DNA of 64,000 nucleotides, from positions 62,144,119-62,208,118 of the forward strand of contig CM043952.1 of assembly GCA_014529385.2 (NCBI GenBank), given 5' to 3'. This document shows positions 59,177 to 64,000 of the stretch, in pieces. The stretch's first letter is position 1, and the number at the start of each line of letters is the position of its first letter. A program made the position numbers and the translations under genes. The notes beneath the pieces are model-generated. The model did not search any database and was not told the DNA's origin. It saw nothing but the letters and a program-made list of their open reading frames with translations. Origin of the DNA: Adiantum capillus-veneris. Taxonomy: Eukaryota; Streptophyta; Polypodiopsida; Polypodiales; Pteridaceae.

Positions 59177-62100
59177 CTATCCAATGCCCAATAACTCACG
59201 ACAATGCACAAAGCCCTCTCCTGGAAGTCCCTTTGTGAGTAGATCAGCAGGATTGTCCTTGGTGTGGATCTTCAGCAGTTGTATCTGCTTGTCTTCAAGT
59301 ACTTCCCTAATGAAGTGATACTTCACATCAATATGCTTAGTCTTCGAATGGAACATTGGATTCTTTGCCAATTGTATAGCACTTTGACTATCACAATATA
59401 ACTCTGGCATATGTGCATTGATTCCCAAGTCTGCAACCAATCTACCAAGCCAAATAGCTTCTTTGCATGCCTCATTTGCTACAACATACTCAGCTTCTGT
59501 AGTAGACTGCGTAACACAATCTTGTAATCGAGATCGCCATGATATGGCACCTCCAGCCAATGTAAAGACATAGCCTGATGTAGATCTCCTCTTATCCAAG
59601 TCTCCTGCATAATCTGAGTCAGTGTATCCTCTGACACTCAAATCCTGACTACCATAGCATATGCGCATACTCTTTGTATGTTTTAAGTATCTCATGATAC
59701 CTTTCACTGCCTCCCAATGTTTCTTGCCGGGATTTGACATATATCTGCTAACCACTCCCACTGCAAATGCAATATCCGGACGTGTAGCAATCATTGCATA
59801 CATCAAACTACCCACTGCAGATGCATATGGAATCTTATCCATTTCAGCCTTTTCTTCCTCAGACACAGGACAATCTTGTTTGCTAAGTTTCACATATGGT
59901 GGCAATGGAACACTCAATGCCTTTCCCTTCTCCATATTGAAACGTTGCAAAACCTTGTCAATATACTCTGTTTGAGATAACCAAATCAACTTCTTTGATC
60001 TGTCTCTCTCAATGCGCATACCAAGTATATGACTTGCCTCACCCATGTCTTTCATGTCAAACGATTTTGCCATCTTTGACTTCAAAGCTGAAATTTCTTC
60101 CAAGTGTTTGCCAGCAATCAACATGTCATCCACATACAAAATAAGGATCAGCCAACTGCCATCCTTAGCCTTCTTTGTATATAGACAGTGATCGAACTCA
60201 CTACGTTTGTAGCCCTGAGAAAGCATAAACTGGTGGAACTTATGGTACCATGCCCTCGGTGATTGTTTTAAGCCATAAAGACTCTTTAACAACTGGCATA
60301 CCAAATGTTCCATGCCTTTCTCAACAAACCCTTCTGGCTGCTGCATGTAAATTTCCACATCTAAATCACCATGCAAGAACGCTGTCTTGACATCCATTTG
60401 GTGCAACACCAAGTCCAATATAGCAACCAATGCAAGAAATCATCTCAATGTAGTCATCTTGACCACTGGAGAGAAGACTTCATCAAAGTCAATGCCTTGT
60501 TCTTGCTTAAAGCCCTTGGCAACAAGCCTTGCTTTGTACTTTGGCTGACTATCATGAGCGGTGATCTTATACCTGTAAACCCATTTACAAGGTAGAGCCT
60601 TTTTGCCCTGTGGTTATTTAACCAACTTCCATGTCTGGTTTTTATGCAGAGCTGTCATCTCTGACTGCATGGCCAACTGCCATTTTTTCGAGTCAACCAC
60701 TTGTAATGCTTCCTTGTAACAAGATGGTTCTCCGCAATCTGTGAGCATGACATAATTTAGAGATGGCACATAACGATCAGGTGGTTTGGAGACACGCTCA
60801 GAACGTCTCACCACAACTGATTCTGCCTCTCTAGCCACTATAGGCTGTTCCTGAGCATGACCATGTTGTCTTGATGTGCTAGCACTAGGTCCATCTTCCC
60901 TGAAGACAACTCTTCTGATCTCCTCTGTCTTCTCTGGCTTAGCGTGAAACTTGGCTTCATTGAAATGCACATCATTGCTACGAATAAGCTTTCTGGACTC
61001 AGGATCCCAAAGCCGGTAACCCATCTCGCCCGATTCTCCGTAGCCAAGAAATATACACTTCTTGCTCTTTGGTTCTAACTTATTTCTGAACTCCTTAGGA
61101 ATATGGCTATAAGCTTCACAACCAAAGACTCTGAGATGCTTATACGAAGGTGCCTTGCCTGTCCATAGCATCTCGGCCACTGCACTCTTATCCAGAACCC
61201 TACTAGGAGACCTGTTGATCAAATGGACTGCTGTAGCCACTGCTTCCGCCCAAAATCCATCAGGCAACTCAGCATTTGACAACATGCTTCTGACCTTCTC
61301 TTGTATGGTCCTATTCATACGTTCTGCAACCCCATTCTGTGAAGGATTATATGGTGCAGTAAGTTCCCGCTTAATCCCTTTTGCTTCACAAAAGTCTTGA
61401 AAAGCTTTGGAAACGTACTCTCCACCATTGTCAGTTCTCAAGCACTTCAGCTTCTGACCACTCTGATTCTCCACCAGCTGCAAGAATGTCTTAAAGACCT
61501 TGAGCACCGCATCCTTGTGCTTCAAGAAGTAAACCCATACTTTGCGAGAATAGTCATCTATGAATGTACAAAAGTACGTTGCTCCCCCTAGTGACAAACT
61601 ATGCATTGGTCCGCATAGGTCACTGTGTACAAGAGCTAACCGTTCGTCCCTACGATTCCTCTTTGATCTGTGCGGTTCCTGTGTTTGCTTACCATAAACA
61701 CAATGCTCACAAAACTCGAAATCTTGAAATGAAAATCCAGGCAAATAACCATAATGAGAAAGTATTTCCATTCCTCTTTTTGACATATGTCCCAACCTAC
61801 GATGCCACAGTGACACACTTGGCTGCTCAATCACATTAATTACATGGTTTTTAACCTCTGAAACATGTAAAGTGTACAGAGTTCCTGACTTGCCGCCATG
61901 TGCTACAGTGAGCGAACCTTTGGAGATCTTCCAAGCGCTGTTCCCAAAAACTGTCACATAACCCGCATCATCCAACTTCCCTGTACTAATCAAGCTCTTT
62001 CGGATTGCTGGAACATGTCTGACATTCTTGAGCCATAAAGAAGAGCCATTCTAAAACTTCAACTGCACATCTCCCACTCCAAGTATGTCACAAACCTGCT

Positions 62101-63151
62101 CATTGCCAAGTCTGACATAATCTTTAGTAGCCACATATGATGTAAACCACTCTTTGTGCGGAGAAACATGTAAAGATGCCCCTGAGTCGATAATCCAATC
62201 ACTCATAGCATGTCCATCCTCTGCAGTCAAGAAAACAGAATCAAGATTGCTTGTAAGGAAGATGTCACCAGCTGCTATACCAGAATCACTGTCTGAACCA
62301 GATCCTGTGACATTCACCTCTTCAATCTTCACTGAACTCTTCGTTTCATCTTGCTCAGAACTCTTTGTTTTGCCTTTTTCTTGTTTCCACTTCGTACAGT
62401 CTCGCTTCATGTGACCCTTCTTGCCACAATGGTAGCATTCTATGTCATCCTTTGACTTCGAATCACGAGAGTTACTTCGGTTTTGTGCCTTCTTACCCTT
62501 CTTCTCTTTAAACTGTTGTCTCCCTCGAACGACCAAAGCACTATTGCCTTTGCCTTTGTCAATGTTCTTCCTGTTCACTTCCTCTGTGAGCAAGCTGCCT
62601 TCTACATTGGCACTCGTAAGACCTTCTGGCGCGACAGAATTACTTAACGCTGTACGAAAAGTATCCCAACTGTCTGGCAAAGTGATTAAGAGAAACATAG
62701 CCTTCACTGAATCTGGAAAGACTATCTCCTGTGCTGTTAACTGGCTGAAAATTGAGTGAAATTCATTCAGATGATTTGACATGGCTGTCCCTTCCTTCAT
62801 CTTCAAATCCACCAATTTCTTGAGCCAGTAAATCTGAGAAGCAGCACTTTGTTTTTCGTATATATCACATAGCTTTTGCCATACGCCATACGCTGTAGTC
62901 TCTTCTGCTACGTTGAAGTAAACATTTTCTGCCAGTGTCAGCATGATTGTGGAACAAGCTAACTCGTCAAGCTCTTCCCACTCATCTTCAGCCATAAATT
63001 CTGGTCTCTCCCCTTTGAGCTTCAGTGGCTTCACTTGTTTTTTCTGCACCAAAACCTGCCAAATCTGCTTCTTCCAGAATGGAAAGTTTGTGCCATCCAA
63101 CTTCTTTATGTTGTAAAGAGTCTCACTGTGAGAAGATGCCATATCTGCCAA
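59177..63151 (-). pseudogene. gag-pol: C4 gag-pol polyprotein, full length with three in-frame stops
   Basis: From MADMASSHSETLYNIKKLDG at 63151 to ELLGIG at 59177 everything lies in one frame of about 1325 codons. Gag has LDGTNFPFWK and a zinc knuckle CYHCGKKGHMKRDC (about 62440-62399). Protease has WIIDSGASLHVS (about 62215-62180). A TAG stop is at 62051-62053. Integrase has the LWHRRLGHMS zinc region, VHSDLCGPM, CLRTDNGGEYVS and NGVAERMNRTIQEKV. A linker has MGYRLWDPESRKLI. A TAA stop is at 60614-60616. RT has [13 protein letters not shown]-like text, then a TGA at 60440-60442, QMDVKTAFLHGD and YVDDMLIAGKHLEE. RNase H has SDYAGDLDKRRSTSGYVF, STTEAEYVVA, YCDSQSAIQL and KTKHIDVKYHFI. The absence of frameshifts points to recent inactivation. 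Confidence 0.93.
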
Positions 63152-64000
63152 ACTGTTTACTCCTAAGAAAAATCCGGCAGAGTTTCCCCTGTAAACTGGC
63201 CTCTGTACACAGTAAACAAGCTGTAATCAACAAGCTGAACACCTCTCCTCAGGAACTGTCAGTATTTTTTGAAAATTTTTGACAGAGTCTCCCCTGTAAA
63301 CTGAGCTCTGGGAACCAAAAGATAGCTCAAGAAACAATCATAAATAGCTGACCAGTGACAAATCTAAAAAATCCCTGTAATATGCTGTCCTGTAAGCATA
63401 CACTGTCTTCTCTCTGGGCGATGACAGAACATGTATCTGTCTCAAGACTGAGCCCTGAACAATGCCTCAACGGCCTGACGCATAAGATGCAATCCAGTGT
63501 CTACACAAAGTCATACATCCTAAGGGATAAAAGTCGCCGAAGAGGATGCGTGTAGAGGGGAACTCCAGCAACCTAATCCACCTCACACTGGGTAACCCAG
63601 CCCCCAGTGCTTGGCTTCAAAAAACCTCACACACGACCCTCTCAGATGGCTCAGCAAACTGCCCAGAACTAGCATACATCCTATAATAGACCAATCACTG
63701 TCCTATGACCGCTGCGGCGGTCTGTCTGCTAGCGTGACTCACAACTAGCAGACCCACAATCATAGTACATCAATCTGCAATACATGCCAGTGGTGTCAAG
63801 CCGTCGTATGGCCACACCTCCCCTGGAACCTGGCAAGCACAAGAAGTAGCAATGCAGACTGCAATATATATATCTGATGATATATATGTGTACCTGGTCT
63901 ATAAATGATGCTCTGAAGACGAATAAGTGATGTATGTCGATGTCGATATTGATGTCGACCACCTCCTGCTTGCCAATCTACACAAGACGGATTTCTTTGC
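63152..64000 (-). other. C4 untranslated leader
   Basis: No supported ORF. The phrase with GAGTTTCCCCTGTAAACTG near 63181 recurs near 63285 as GAGTCTCCCCTGTAAACTG, an internal repeat about 104 bp apart. The leader resembles the C3 leader near the gag start. The PBS is not reached. Confidence 0.55.

Larger units (their letters stand above)
58872..64000 (-). mobile_element. C4: Ty1/copia retrotransposon (Tork-like), 5' end beyond the window
   Basis: The 3' LTR is at 58872-59092 and the polyprotein at 59177-63151 on the minus strand, with leader from 63152 to the window edge. The 5' LTR and PBS are not included. In C3 the gag-to-LTR distance is about 1.1 kb, so they should lie just beyond 64000. 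It has the same domain order as C3 and similar LTR ends, but a more intact gag and no frameshift. Confidence 0.9.

Overview
This window is nuclear DNA of a land plant, and almost all of it is mobile-element sequence. The evidence is the set of elements present: Ty3/gypsy elements of the plant Tat type (pol carrying a second RNase H domain), short-LTR Ty1/copia elements of Tork-like appearance, LTRs inserted into other LTRs, several long GA/CT microsatellites, and no intact host gene. The nesting density suggests a large genome (gymnosperm, fern, lycophyte or a large-genome angiosperm). I cannot name the species.

Layout. 1-5886: decayed fragments. These are a minus-strand Ty3/gypsy protease-RT piece (400-1203), a plus-strand copia RT piece (1521-2000) joined to a copia LTR (2008-2260), a gypsy LTR with primer-binding site (PBS) and AT-rich leader (2285-4500), and a minus-strand copia 3' LTR (4555-4788). 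5887-21581: an unclassified minus-strand retroelement-like reading frame, split by element E1 (8843-20235). E1 is a young Tat-type Ty3/gypsy element with 2.7-kb LTRs and one uninterrupted 1759-aa gag-pol. 21582-23650: T-rich, then GA-rich sequence. 23650-31285: leader and LTR of a minus-strand gypsy element, related to 2285-4500 in inverted orientation, with a decayed copia (C3, 25602-31018) nested in its LTR. 31286-35100: two convergent, intron-containing, decayed genes of unknown family. 35753-44619: E2, an older relative of E1 with stops and one frameshift. 45090-46843: a diverged solo LTR of the E1 family. 46844-51601: mostly unassigned. 51602-54119: L5, a non-autonomous LTR element with a TAAAA target duplication. 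54120-58871: unassigned sequence with small tandem duplications. 58872-64000: C4, a minus-strand copia polyprotein with three in-frame stops and no frameshift; its 5' LTR lies beyond the window.

Most interesting points: (1) a conserved ~70-codon upstream ORF between PBS and gag in both Tat-type elements, duplicated in E1; (2) 4-bp rather than 5-bp target duplications for both E1 and E2, with the E1 case supported by the interrupted host frame being preserved; (3) a duplicated ~150-residue module flanking a CCHC-like motif in the host element of E1; (4) the convergent two-gene, short-intron locus at 31286-35100; (5) a hairpin at the very start of the E1 LTR. All family assignments come from reading motifs. 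No database search was possible.
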